A stretch of 64,000 nt of DNA from Porphyrobacter sp. AAP60 (GTDB lineage: Bacteria; Pseudomonadota; Alphaproteobacteria; Sphingomonadales; Sphingomonadaceae). The stretch is taken from positions 1-64,000 of the forward strand of contig NZ_LJHV01000002.1 of the NCBI RefSeq assembly GCF_001296025.1, written 5' to 3'. Below are positions 7,705 to 17,674 of this stretch, one piece after another. Within the stretch, counting starts at the first letter, position 1; each line of letters starts with the position of its first letter. A model generated the notes under the pieces. That model worked only from the letters and a program-made list of their open reading frames with translations, searched no databases and was not told the DNA's origin. A program made the translations under genes and the position numbers.

Positions 7705-8238
7705 TCAGACGGCATTTTCCGTGCTGAGCGCAGCCATCAGAGCTTCGGTAAAGGCTGGAATGTCATCGGGCTTGCGGCTCGTGATAAGATTGCCGTCGCT
7801 CACGACTTCTTCGTCCACCACGTTCGCGCCAGCATTGGCCAGATCGGTACGGATCGAGGGCCAGCCGGTTACTGTGCGACCTTCGACGATCTTGGCTTCG
7901 ACCAGCAACCACGGTGCGTGGCAAATCGCCGCAATCGGTTTGCCCGCCTCGTTGAAGCTGCGCACCAGATCGATCACGGTGCTGTTCATGCGCAGAACAT
8001 CGGGGTTGATCTGGCCGCCGGGCAGCAGCAGCGCGGCATATTCATCGGGTGCGACGTCGCCGACCAGCAGGTCAACCGATACGCTCTTGCCCCAGTCCTT
8101 GCCCTTCCAGCCCTTGATCTCACCGCGTTCGAGGCTGGCAACGATAACCTTGGCGCCGCTTTCTTCCAGAATGCGCTTGGGTTCGATGAGTTCGGATTCT
8201 TCAAAGCCGTCGGTGGCGATGATCAGGATTGGTTGCAT
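7705..8238 (-). CDS. DJ-1/PfpI family protein
   Basis: A 177-residue protein of the PfpI/YhbO type: FEESELIEP near the start, the conserved Glu in it, LLLPGGQINPD, and the nucleophile elbow AICHAPW with its Cys-His. Members are described as deglycases, proteases or stress chaperones, and the true reaction is debated. The ATG at 8238 follows a good AGGAG; the open frame runs 35 codons further. Probably cotranscribed with the DUF202 gene. Confidence 0.9.
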   Translation of the reverse strand: MQPILIIATDGFEESELIEPKRILEESGAKVIVASLERGEIKGWKGKDWGKSVSVDLLVGDVAPDEYAALLLPGGQINPDVLRMNSTVIDLVRSFNEAGKPIAAICHAPWLLVEAKIVEGRTVTGWPSIRTDLANAGANVVDEEVVSDGNLITSRKPDDIPAFTEALMAALSTENAV

Positions 8239-8396
8239 GTTTAATCTCCTTTGGATGCTTGGTTGGCCTAAGGGCGTATCAGCGCCCGATGTTCCGCCGC
8301 GGCTGACCGGGCGTGGTCGCAACGCGACGAGGCGCATGTTCAACCCTGTGGAAACCCCTCTCCCGGCGCAGCGTCCGGCTTGCTAGAGGCAAGACC

Positions 8397-10706
8397 ATGT
8401 CCGATCCCGTCACCACCGATGCGCCTGACGACGGCTTCGATGCCATTGTCGATGCGCCGTTCGATGCCGCGCTGTCAGAGCGCTATCTGGTCTATGCACT
8501 GTCCACCATCACCGCGCGCAGCCTGCCCGATCTGCGGGACGGGTTGAAGCCGGTGCATCGCCGCCTGCTGTGGGCGATGCGGCAGTTGAAGCTGGACCCT
8601 GCGTCGGCCTTCAAGAAATCGGCCCGCGTGGTGGGCGACGTGATCGGCAAATATCACCCGCACGGCGATTCCAGCGTTTATGACGCGATGGTGCGGCTGG
8701 CGCAGGATTTTGCGCTGCGATATCCGCTGGTTGAAGGGCAGGGCAACTTCGGCAACGTCGATGGCGATAATGCTGCGGCCTACCGTTACACCGAAGCGCG
8801 CCTGACCAAGACCGCGCTTGCGCTGATGGCGGGGCTGGACGAAGGCACGGTCGATTTCATCCCGACCTATAATGGCGAGGAGATCGAGCCGGAGATTTTC
8901 CCGGGCCTGTTCCCCAATCTGCTCGCCAACGGATCCAGCGGCATCGCGGTCGGCATGGCGACCAGCATCCCCAGCCACAATGTCGCCGAGATTATCGACG
9001 CGACGCTGGAACTGATCGACAATCCCCACGTGGAACATGAACGGCTGATGCAGCTTTTCCACGGCCCCGATTTTGCCACCGGCGGGCAGGTGGTGGACAG
9101 CGCAGCCAGCATTGCCGAGGCCTATCGCACCGGGCGCGGATCATTCCGCCTGCGCGGGCGGTTTCATGCGCCCGAAGCGAAGGAGGCCGATGACATCGCG
9201 GCCGGGATCGAGCGGCTGGGCGCGGGGCAATGGCAGCTGGTCATCTCTGAAATCCCGTATCAGGTGCCCAAGGGTAAGCTGATCGAACAGATCGCGGCGC
9301 TGATCGGCGACCGCAAACTGCCGATCCTTGAAGACGTGCGGGACGAGAGTGACGAGGCGATCCGGATCGTCCTCACGCCCAAAAGCCGCAATGTCGATCC
9401 CGAACTGCTCAAGGAAAGCCTGTTCAAGCTGACCGATCTGGAGACGCGGTTCAGCCTCAACCTCAACGTTCTCGATACCCAGCCGGGCTTCGGGCGCGCG
9501 CCAATGGTGATGGGGCTGAAGGAACTGCTGGAAAGCTGGACGCGGGCGCAGATCGACATTCTGCAACGCCGCGCGCAGCACCGGCTCGACAAGATTGCCG
9601 CTCGGCTGGAACTGGTGCGCGGCTATATCATCGCCTATCTCAACCTTGACCGCGTGATCGAGATCATCCGCACCGAGGATGAACCCAAGCCGCTGATGAT
9701 GAAGGAGTTCGATCTCACCGACCGGCAGGTCGAGGCGATCCTCAACATGCGGCTGCGGTCTTTGCGCAAGCTGGAAGAAATGGAACTGCGCAAGGAACAG
9801 GATGCGCTGCTGGCCGAAGAAGCCGATTTGCAGGCGCTGCTGGATAGCCCCGCCAAACAGCGCACCCGGCTGAAGCGTGATCTGAAAGCGCTGCGCAAGG
9901 ATTATGCCGAGGATACCAAGCTTGGCCGACGCCGCACCGTGATTGCCGAAGCCGCGCCGACGGTCGAATTCAGCATGGATGCGATGATCGAAAAGGCGCC
10001 GGTGACGGTGATCCTCAGCCAGAAGGGCTGGATCAGGGCGGCCAGCGGACACGTGCCGCTGGATCAGGAATTCAAATACAAGGAGGGTGACGGGCTCGCC
10101 TTCATCCTCCATGCACAGACCACCGACAAGCTGTTGCTCGCCGCATCCGACGGTCGGTTTTACACGCTTGGTTGTGACAAGCTGCCCGGCGCACGCGGGT
10201 TCGGAGAGCCGGTGCGCACCATGATCGATCTGGAAAGCGATGCCAGCGTCAGCGCGCTGATGGTCCACCGTCCCGGCGGCAAGCTGTTGCTCGCCTCCAG
10301 CCATGGCAAAGGGTTTGTGGCGGAAATGAACGAGTTGTTGGCCGAAACGCGCAAGGGCCGGCAGGTTGTAAACCTGAAGGATGGCGCGGTGCTGCGGGTC
10401 ATTCGCCCGATTGCCGATGGTCACGACCATGTCGCCTGCGTTGGCGACAATCGCAAGCTGGTGGTGTTCAACCTTGAAGAAATGCCGGTGATGACGCGGG
10501 GCCAGGGGGTGCAGTTGCAGCGCTACCGGGATGGCGGAATGTCCGATGCGACCACATTCGTGCTGGCTGACGGGCTGAGCTGGCAGATGGGCGGATCGGG
10601 CGAGCGCACTCGCACTGAAACCGAAATCCGCATGTGGAAGGTGGCGCGCGGGGCCGCCGGAAGGATGCCGCCGCAGGGCTTCCCCAAGGATAACCGCTTC
10701 GATTGA
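8397..10706 (+). CDS. parC: DNA topoisomerase IV subunit A
   Basis: A 769-residue type IIA topoisomerase A subunit. The catalytic Tyr is Y131 in RYTEARL; the quinolone-determining region [12 protein letters not shown] (87-98) keeps Ser at position 92 and has Asp where E. coli ParC has Glu84. The tower/coiled-coil region [21 protein letters not shown] and a short C-terminal domain of degenerate blades follow, which fits ParC rather than GyrA because no GyrA box is seen. With ParE it decatenates daughter chromosomes. The start is the first ATG after a GAGGCAAG-type ribosome site. A hairpin terminator follows. Confidence 0.95.
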   Translation: MSDPVTTDAPDDGFDAIVDAPFDAALSERYLVYALSTITARSLPDLRDGLKPVHRRLLWAMRQLKLDPASAFKKSARVVGDVIGKYHPHGDSSVYDAMVRLAQDFALRYPLVEGQGNFGNVDGDNAAAYRYTEARLTKTALALMAGLDEGTVDFIPTYNGEEIEPEIFPGLFPNLLANGSSGIAVGMATSIPSHNVAEIIDATLELIDNPHVEHERLMQLFHGPDFATGGQVVDSAASIAEAYRTGRGSFRLRGRFHAPEAKEADDIAAGIERLGAGQWQLVISEIPYQVPKGKLIEQIAALIGDRKLPILEDVRDESDEAIRIVLTPKSRNVDPELLKESLFKLTDLETRFSLNLNVLDTQPGFGRAPMVMGLKELLESWTRAQIDILQRRAQHRLDKIAARLELVRGYIIAYLNLDRVIEIIRTEDEPKPLMMKEFDLTDRQVEAILNMRLRSLRKLEEMELRKEQDALLAEEADLQALLDSPAKQRTRLKRDLKALRKDYAEDTKLGRRRTVIAEAAPTVEFSMDAMIEKAPVTVILSQKGWIRAASGHVPLDQEFKYKEGDGLAFILHAQTTDKLLLAASDGRFYTLGCDKLPGARGFGEPVRTMIDLESDASVSALMVHRPGGKLLLASSHGKGFVAEMNELLAETRKGRQVVNLKDGAVLRVIRPIADGHDHVACVGDNRKLVVFNLEEMPVMTRGQGVQLQRYRDGGMSDATTFVLADGLSWQMGGSGERTRTETEIRMWKVARGAAGRMPPQGFPKDNRFD

Positions 10707-10714
10707 TGCGAAAA

Positions 10715-10748
10715 GGGCCGCCGGTGCAAGTCGCACCGGCGGCCCTGC
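10715..10748. terminator. Bidirectional terminator between parC and a convergent gene
   Basis: A perfect 13-bp GC-rich stem (GGGCCGCCGGTGC / GCACCGGCGGCCC) with a 5-base loop, preceded by AAAA and followed by TGCTT. It lies 9 bases after the parC stop and before the end of the convergent exported-protein gene, so it can serve both. Confidence 0.85.
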
Positions 10749-10771
10749 TTCAAGACTTTGAAAGGCGAACC

Positions 10772-11302
10772 TTACTGCGCGCCGCCCGGTGCGCTACCGG
10801 CCTTGCGGCTGGCTGCCGCACTCGCGATCTGCTCGCGCGTGACCAGCGCAGTGAGCTGGCCTTCCGGGCTCACCGCAAAATATTCCTTTTTCAGAATGAT
10901 CGGGCCATCGGGGCTATCAAGCGTGATGACATCGGCCGCCAGATCAACATCGCCCAGCGTGCCTGCGGGATTGCCGTTGATGGACTGCACCGCTGCGCCC
11001 TTGACCAGCGAGGCATCGCGCTTGGTATTGGCTTCGGCGATCTGCTGGTCCATCATCGCATCGACCTGATCCTTTGTGGCGTTAACGGCCGGGCCGCTTT
11101 CGCCTTCGAAGATCAGAGTGACCGGAACCGGAGCCTTGTGCTTGCCCGTGTCGACAATGATGACCTGTTCGTTCATCTGCTCGACCGTGCCGACAGGGTT
11201 TCCGTCGTTACCATAAATGGTCGAACCGACCTCCTGTGCGCTCGCCATGGCGGGGGCAGAGGCCAGCAGGGTGGCGATCAGAGCCAGCTTTGCATTCTTC
11301 AT
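10772..11302 (-). CDS. Exported two-repeat protein, unknown function
   Basis: About 176 residues with a clear Sec signal peptide (hydrophobic core, APAMASAQ cleavage region near residue 23). The mature part is an internal duplication: one unit from GSTIYGNDGNPVGTV and a second from GAAVQSINGNPAGTL, each with alternating valine-rich strands and ending in a T-x-x-Q-x2-A helix. The G-N-P-x-G-T turn recalls PRC-barrel proteins, but I cannot assign a family. The second of two adjacent ATGs has the better distance to GGGAG. Likely periplasmic. The 246-bp gap upstream (11306-11551) shows no gene. Confidence 0.75.
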   Translation of the reverse strand: MKNAKLALIATLLASAPAMASAQEVGSTIYGNDGNPVGTVEQMNEQVIIVDTGKHKAPVPVTLIFEGESGPAVNATKDQVDAMMDQQIAEANTKRDASLVKGAAVQSINGNPAGTLGDVDLAADVITLDSPDGPIILKKEYFAVSPEGQLTALVTREQIASAAASRKAGSAPGGAQ

Positions 11303-11551
11303 CATCAGTCTCCCTTTTATCTACGCCCGGATCATGCCGTAGGGAGGCACGCCCGGAGGGGATGCGCGGGCGCAAGCGATTTGAAAAACCGCGGCGACAG
11401 ACCGGGATCGGTCTGGAGAGGATAACCCGGCGTGTTTGCAACACAGCCGGATAAAGCCCGCATAAAGAAACTAGCCTGTGATTCGCGGGGCTGACAACCG
11501 GACGCAGGTCAACCTGCCGTCTCCGAGGCCCGCTTCACCCCAAAGCAGCAA

Positions 11552-12736
11552 TCAGGCCGCAGGTTTGGCCAATTCTTCGGCCAGCAAGGCATCGATGCGC
11601 GCCGAATCAGGAAAACCTTCCGCTACCCAACGCGCTTCGACAGCCTGAAGGATGCGTGCGACAGATGGCCCGGCTGTGACACCGCGGGCAACTATGGCGC
11701 CGCCTTTCAGGGGGAATGCAGGCACCGGCCATGATGCTATCGATGTGGCATCCGCGCCCAGCAGCAGCAACCGGTCAATCGCCAGCGGCGTGGTGAGCCG
11801 GTAGGCGAGGGCCTGCGTTTTCTCGCTGTCAGAAGCAGTGCGTTCGGCCGCGCTCACCAGCCGGTTTCGCTGGGCCTTGGACAGGCGCAGCCGTGCCGCG
11901 ACCGTTTCTGCCACATCGGGAGACGGCGGCAGCAGCGCGGCGAGACGGCGCACTGGATCGGCGGCAAACCCTTGCGCGTTTTCAGCGGAAATCAGGCGGG
12001 CGAGCGCGGCCAACTGTGCTTTGCAGGCTTCGGGCAGAATGACGCCGAGCACGCTGTTGCTGCGCATCCGCTCCACTGTCGGATGGGGATCGGGCAGGCC
12101 GAGCAGTGCGAGCAATTCCGCCGCAATCCTCTCGCGGCTGAGGCCCTTCAGCGTGTGCGCCAGTTCGGCGCAGGCATTTTCGGCCACGGCGTCCAGTTCC
12201 GCGCCGAACCGCGCCTGAAAGCGATAATATCGCAGGATCCGCAGGTGATCCTCGGCAATCCGCTGTCGCGCATCTCCGATAAACCGCACCCGGCGCGCTA
12301 CCAGATCGTCCAGCCCGCCGAAGTAGTCCGTGATCGCGAGCGTTTCAGGGTGGGCATAGAGCGCATTGATAGTGAAATCGCGGCGCGCGGCGTCCTGTGC
12401 CCAATCCCTGGCGAAGGCGATGGTGGCGCGCCTGCCATCGGTGGCAACATCGCGGCGCAAGGTCGTGATTTCGACCGGACCATCTTTCAGTATTGCGGTG
12501 ATCGTGCCGTGTTCGATGCCCGTCGGCACGGTGCGGATACCTGCCTTGGTGCACAGGTCGATCACTTCGGCAGGCATCAGCGGCGTGGCGCAATCAACAT
12601 CGTGGACGGGAACGCCAAGCAAGCCATCGCGCACGGCCCCGCCAACCCAGCGGATTTTTTCGGCCCCCAAGGCGGCGGTCAATGCGGCAAGGCCCGCGCG
12701 GCGCGGCCAATCCGCGTCAGCCAGATCACGCAACAT
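11552..12736 (-). CDS. cca: CCA tRNA nucleotidyltransferase / poly(A) polymerase family
   Basis: A 394-residue class II nucleotidyltransferase. The palm is seen as RWVGGAVRDGLLG with HDVDCAT (DxD metal motif), followed by RRD-FTINALY and the nucleotide-selecting RF-ARFGAELD and EDHLRILRYYRFQARF region. It adds or repairs the tRNA 3' CCA end. It overlaps the upstream nudix gene by 11 bp, so it is the last gene of a minus-strand chain. The alternative, a poly(A) polymerase, is less likely given the length and lack of a basic tail. Confidence 0.92.
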   Translation of the reverse strand: MLRDLADADWPRRAGLAALTAALGAEKIRWVGGAVRDGLLGVPVHDVDCATPLMPAEVIDLCTKAGIRTVPTGIEHGTITAILKDGPVEITTLRRDVATDGRRATIAFARDWAQDAARRDFTINALYAHPETLAITDYFGGLDDLVARRVRFIGDARQRIAEDHLRILRYYRFQARFGAELDAVAENACAELAHTLKGLSRERIAAELLALLGLPDPHPTVERMRSNSVLGVILPEACKAQLAALARLISAENAQGFAADPVRRLAALLPPSPDVAETVAARLRLSKAQRNRLVSAAERTASDSEKTQALAYRLTTPLAIDRLLLLGADATSIASWPVPAFPLKGGAIVARGVTAGPSVARILQAVEARWVAEGFPDSARIDALLAEELAKPAA

Positions 12737-13349
12737 GGCGCAGCCCCTCCAGCGTGATCCGGCGCGACAGATTGGCGATGATCGCCGCCGTCACCCCCCA
12801 GATGCGGAACCCCTGCCATTCCAGTTCGAGATAACGGCGGTTCGCCCCGCGCCAGAACACCTCGTTGGTCGTCCAGCTGGCGGGATCGAGCAACAGGGCG
12901 AGCGGCGCTTCGAACCATGCTTCGACCTCGGCGGGATTCGGGCTGAGGGCAAGGCCCGGCGGCACCACACCCACCACCGGCGTCACCAGAAAGCCGGTGC
13001 CGGTGTGGTAGATATCGCTGGTGCCGATCAGGCGGACTTCCTTACGGGGCAGGGCAAGTTCTTCTTCTGCCTCGCGCAAGGCAGCGGTGACAGCATCCTC
13101 GCCCGGATCGATCTTGCCGCCCGGAAAGGCGACCTGCCCCGGATGGTCGCGCATGGCGCGCGGGCGCTGGGTCAGGATGACCTGCGGATCATGCGGCACA
13201 TCGGTGATCGCGATCAGCACAGCAGCAGGGGTCGATCGGCCATCACGAGCGAAATGCGCATCGCTCAGCAGATCGGGAACGGCGCGCGCGTGCCCTTCGG
13301 CAAAAGCGCGGGCGAGGGGATCGTGGATGCTGGCGGAAGGCGGCGTCAT
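12726..13349 (-). CDS. CoA pyrophosphatase, Nudix family
   Basis: A 207-residue Nudix hydrolase. The Nudix box is GKIDPGEDAVTAALREAEEELAL (78-100; glycine, acidic and REAEEEL positions intact), and just before it stands LTQRPRAMRDHPGQVAFPGG, the UPF0035 signature of CoA pyrophosphatases. It would cut CoA or its derivatives into phosphopantetheine and 3',5'-ADP. It overlaps DUF1285 upstream by 4 bp (ATGA) and cca downstream by 11 bp, so the three are translationally coupled. Confidence 0.92.
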   Translation of the reverse strand: MTPPSASIHDPLARAFAEGHARAVPDLLSDAHFARDGRSTPAAVLIAITDVPHDPQVILTQRPRAMRDHPGQVAFPGGKIDPGEDAVTAALREAEEELALPRKEVRLIGTSDIYHTGTGFLVTPVVGVVPPGLALSPNPAEVEAWFEAPLALLLDPASWTTNEVFWRGANRRYLELEWQGFRIWGVTAAIIANLSRRITLEGLRHVA

Positions 13350-13900
13350 GGCAGCAGAGTGAAGACCTCCCCCTTGCTGCTGACCTGCCAGCCATTTGTT
13401 TCGGCCCCTTCGGCCAGTGCGATTTCGGCAAGCTGCGCCCAGGTCGATCGGTTGAGCCGCGCTTCGCAGCCGCGCCGCACGGCGAGATACAGCGCGGGCG
13501 CTTCGGCATCGCCTTCGGCGCGCAAGGGGTGATCCGGGCCCGCGATTACAATGTCATCGGTGTTCAGGCGGAACACCAGCGCATCATCAGCGCGCACGCA
13601 ATCGACTGCGATAAAGGCCGCATCCTCGACTTCGATCGCCAGCTTCTCGAACGGGGTGACGAGCCAGTGCTGGCCGTCTTCGTCGCGTTTCAGCAGGCCT
13701 GTAAAGGCGCGCACCATCGCTTCGCGGCGGATTTCTCCGCCTTCGTGATACCATGTGCCGTCGGCGGCAATGCGCATCGCGCTGTCGCCCGAAACATGCG
13801 GCGCCCAGCCTTCGATAGGGGGCAGTTTGCGCTGCGCCACAAGATCAGCGATTTCGGCAAGGGTCAATCCGGCGAGATAGGGGGGAGGTTCATAAGGCAT
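13346..13900 (-). CDS. DUF1285 domain-containing protein
   Basis: A 184-residue cytosolic protein matching the DUF1285 pattern: DSAMRIAADGTWYHEGGEIRRE, then KRDEDGQHWLVTPFEK, and a C-terminal TWAQLAEIA region. The family is uncharacterised and often found beside nudix and cca genes in alphaproteobacteria. The ATG at 13900 is chosen because the open frame before it (67 codons) has no family likeness. Its stop overlaps the nudix ATG. Confidence 0.87.
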   Translation of the reverse strand: MPYEPPPYLAGLTLAEIADLVAQRKLPPIEGWAPHVSGDSAMRIAADGTWYHEGGEIRREAMVRAFTGLLKRDEDGQHWLVTPFEKLAIEVEDAAFIAVDCVRADDALVFRLNTDDIVIAGPDHPLRAEGDAEAPALYLAVRRGCEARLNRSTWAQLAEIALAEGAETNGWQVSSKGEVFTLLP

Positions 13901-13949
13901 CGCAAGCGGGATGGCAGATGCGGGCGTCAAGGTGAAGGGGTTAGTGCGC

Positions 13950-14483
13950 TTAGCTTTCCCACGGCCCCAATATCCCTTCGGACGGCATGGCCGAAAGTGC
14001 GGTCCCGCGCGCCAGCAGGCGGTGCTGTTCATAGGGGCCGGGGCAGCGCCAGCCGCCGGTGAAGGCGGCGGAAAAGCCCCAGCGACCGTAATAGTCAGCA
14101 TCGCCGATCAGTACCTGCGGCAAGGCCCGACCGCCGCCGGCTGCCAGCCGCGCATCTTCGGCAATCATCGCGCTCATCAAGCCTACGCCGAAGCCTTCGC
14201 CCTGCCGTTCAGGCACCACGGCCACCGGGCCGACCATCACCAGCGGAACCTGGCCCTGTTTGGTTTGAAGCCCGATCGGCCAGCACTGGATCGTGCCGAC
14301 CAGCATCTCGTCCGCGTCCAGCGCGGCAAGGCTCAGGCCGGGCAGCCACGGCATACCCTCGCGGATCCGGTAGGCGGTGCGCGCGTGACGATCCGGCCCG
14401 AACGCACGGTCGAGAACTTCCTCGACCATGGCGGGGTTGACCGCCTCGAGCGGGATCAGGGTAGCCGTGGCGGTATCACTCAT
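13950..14483 (-). CDS. GNAT family N-acetyltransferase
   Basis: A 177-residue acetyltransferase. The acetyl-CoA loop is visible as VVPERQGEGFGVGLM (Q/R-x-x-G-x-G/A pattern), and the C-terminal YYGRWGFSAA motif is typical of the YhbS-like subgroup. The substrate cannot be read from sequence. It overlaps the start of its downstream neighbour DUF1285 by no bases (49-bp gap) but its own ATG overlaps the stop of the sugar dehydrogenase gene by 4 bp, so it follows that gene in the operon. Confidence 0.88.
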   Translation of the reverse strand: MSDTATATLIPLEAVNPAMVEEVLDRAFGPDRHARTAYRIREGMPWLPGLSLAALDADEMLVGTIQCWPIGLQTKQGQVPLVMVGPVAVVPERQGEGFGVGLMSAMIAEDARLAAGGGRALPQVLIGDADYYGRWGFSAAFTGGWRCPGPYEQHRLLARGTALSAMPSEGILGPWES

Positions 14484-15661
14484 TGGGCGGAGAGTTTCAG
14501 CAACCTTGCGCCCTTGCCATCTTCGGCCACCCACAGCGCGCCGTCCGGCCCCTGTGCCAGTGCCCGTAGACGCTTGTCGAAGGGATAGCGGTTGACCTCG
14601 CGCGCGGTGTCACCTTCGATCGCCACTTCGACCAGCGCCATGCTGCTCAGACCAGCCATCAATGCGCGGCCCTGCCAGGCGTTGAACATGGTGCCGTTGT
14701 AGATCAGCATGTCGCCCGGCGCGATCACCGGCGTCCAGCTGAGCGCGGGCTTGGCAAAACCATCATCGGCGCTGTGATCGGGGATCGGATCGCCATTGTA
14801 ATGTTCGCCATTGGAACGCTCCGGCCAGCCATAATTGGCAGCGCGCTGGACAAGGTTGAGCTCATCCCCGCCCGCCGGGCCGTGTTCGACTTCCCACAGG
14901 CGGCCCTGCGCGTCCCAATCCATGCCGAGGATATTGCGGTGGCCCCACGACCAGATCTGGGCGGTCTCCTCGCCCTTTTCGGCCAGCGGATTGCCGGTTG
15001 CAGGCGTGCCATCAAGATTGAGCCGCACAATCGTGCCGAGCGTATTGGTGGTGTCCTGCGCAGGCTGCATCTTCTGCCGATCGCCGCTGGCGATATACAG
15101 GTGCTGGCCATCGGGCGAGATGCTGAGCCGGTGCGAATAATGGCCGCGTCCGCTGACCTTGGGGGTCTGGCGCCAGATGATGGCGAGCCCTTCGATCACG
15201 CAGGCATCGTCCACGCCGCATACCAGCGTGCCCTTGCCGACAACCGCGCCGCGCGTGTCGGCTTCCCCAGCCTCGGCCCAGCTGAGATAGATCGTGCGGC
15301 GATCAAGCGTGTCGGAGGATTCCGAAGGCAGAAAGGCGATATCGCCCAGTCCGCCCTGGCCGCCATAGGCGACTTCCGGCAGGCCGCTGACGGGGCCGGT
15401 CGAACCCGTTTCGGTGTCGATGAACTTCAACGTGCCGGACTTTTCGGTCACGAACAAAACCGGTGTGCCGGGTGCAAAGGCCATCGCCCACGGCTCTTCG
15501 AAGGTGGCGACTTCGGTGGTGGCAAAGGATGCAGCGCCAGCTTCCGTAGCGGTGGTTTGCGCGGTTTCCCCGGTTTGTGCATTGGCGCAACTTGCCAGCA
15601 GCATGGCGGGCAGGGAAAGTGTAGCGATAACGCGGATTGGCAGGCGGTTTGAACGGATCAT
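14480..15661 (-). CDS. PQQ-dependent sugar dehydrogenase-like lipoprotein
   Basis: A 393-residue exported protein of the soluble glucose/sorbosone dehydrogenase family (six-bladed propeller). The N-terminus has a signal with LLASCAN lipobox. Family landmarks are EEPWAMAFAPG, GGLGDIAF, GRGHYSHRLSISPDG with the catalytic-type His, GHRNILGMDWD and GPAGGDELN. It would oxidise aldose sugars with PQQ, in the periplasm. The open frame runs upstream to 16111, but that part is antisense to rnhB; the ATG at 15661 places the signal peptide correctly. First gene of the chain to cca. Confidence 0.87.
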   Translation of the reverse strand: MIRSNRLPIRVIATLSLPAMLLASCANAQTGETAQTTATEAGAASFATTEVATFEEPWAMAFAPGTPVLFVTEKSGTLKFIDTETGSTGPVSGLPEVAYGGQGGLGDIAFLPSESSDTLDRRTIYLSWAEAGEADTRGAVVGKGTLVCGVDDACVIEGLAIIWRQTPKVSGRGHYSHRLSISPDGQHLYIASGDRQKMQPAQDTTNTLGTIVRLNLDGTPATGNPLAEKGEETAQIWSWGHRNILGMDWDAQGRLWEVEHGPAGGDELNLVQRAANYGWPERSNGEHYNGDPIPDHSADDGFAKPALSWTPVIAPGDMLIYNGTMFNAWQGRALMAGLSSMALVEVAIEGDTAREVNRYPFDKRLRALAQGPDGALWVAEDGKGARLLKLSAQ

Positions 15662-16283
15662 GTTGGGGCTAACTCCGGGGTTTACAGTTACAGGCGATGG
15701 CATCGTCATCGGGGTCGACGAAGCCGGACGCGGGCCGCTGGCCGGGCCGGTGGTGGCCGCAGCGGTAGTTCTGGGCCAAGCGATACCTGCGGGGGTCGAT
15801 GATTCCAAGCGTCTTTCGGCAAAGCGCCGCGCTGTGCTGGATACAGCGATCCGGAAATCCTGCTGCTGGGCAGTGGCGGTGGTAGAGCCGGACGAGATCG
15901 ACCGGCTCAACATCTTCATCGCCACGATGGAAGCGATGACCCGTGCGGTGGCGAGCCTGACGGCCGCAATGGCCGCGCCGGTGTGCGAAGTGCTGATCGA
16001 TGGCAATATGACACCGGCGGGCCGCTGTACGGGATGGGGCTGGCCTGCCCGCGCCATCGTTGGCGGCGACGGGATCGAACCCGCGATTTCCGCCGCTTCC
16101 ATCATCGCCAAGGAATGGCGCGACCGGTTGATGCTGGAAGCCGCCGCCGCGCACCCGCATTACGGGTGGGAACGCAACAAGGGATATGGCACCGCCGAAC
16201 ACATGGCCGCACTGCGGATACACGGCGCGACCCCGCTCCACCGCCGCAGCTTTGCGCCGGTGGCGCAATTGCCGCTGCTCTGA
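15660..16283 (+). CDS. rnhB: Ribonuclease HII
   Basis: A 207-residue RNase HII. The first acidic pair is in GVDEAGRGPLAGP, then DSKRLSAKRR, LIDGNMTPAG with another Asp, and the C-terminal SIIAKEWRDRLM. It removes RNA from RNA-DNA hybrids and single misincorporated ribonucleotides. The ATG proposed overlaps the divergent sugar dehydrogenase start codon: the two starts share CATG at 15659-15662. A slightly later non-ATG start is possible. Confidence 0.9.
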   Translation: MLGLTPGFTVTGDGIVIGVDEAGRGPLAGPVVAAAVVLGQAIPAGVDDSKRLSAKRRAVLDTAIRKSCCWAVAVVEPDEIDRLNIFIATMEAMTRAVASLTAAMAAPVCEVLIDGNMTPAGRCTGWGWPARAIVGGDGIEPAISAASIIAKEWRDRLMLEAAAAHPHYGWERNKGYGTAEHMAALRIHGATPLHRRSFAPVAQLPLL

Positions 16284-16316
16284 TCGAAATATTGCATCGC
16301 CGATGTCTGGCAGGGT

Positions 16317-16469
16317 GAGTCCTGCGGGCCACACCGCTGCATATCGAGCCCTTCGGGGAAGGGGGGACTCAACATCTTGTGCCGGTCTTGCTTCGTTCCG
16401 CCGGGCCATCTCGCTGCACCAGACAATATGCGCAAAATTAGGCGCTTGACGCGGACTCTTCAAAGACTC
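16317..16469 (+). promoter_or_regulatory. Cluster of four GANTC sites upstream of ccrM
   Basis: GANTC (CcrM methylation) sites occur at 16317, 16366, 16454 and 16465; the last two are 11 bp apart, one helical turn, and lie 45-60 bases before the ccrM start. A TTGAC at 16446 could be a -35 element. In Caulobacter, ccrM transcription responds to methylation of GANTC sites in its leader, so an autoregulatory role is a reasonable inference. The whole 230-bp gap (16284-16513) holds no gene. Confidence 0.55.
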
Positions 16470-16483
16470 ATGCCTGTGGATAA

Positions 16484-17656
<1,173 letters not shown>

Positions 17657-17674
17657 TCCCGGCACCGGGATACC

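Noticed and set aside
8239-8340. GGAAC upstream of the DJ-1/PfpI gene as an EcfG promoter
   Set aside because: GGAAC is present at a plausible distance but no GTT follows at 16-17 bases.
9141-10736. Long minus-strand open frame opposite parC
   Set aside because: Antisense to a well-conserved topoisomerase subunit and without family motifs.
15662-16111. N-terminal extension of the sugar dehydrogenase frame
   Set aside because: It runs antisense through rnhB and would bury the signal peptide.
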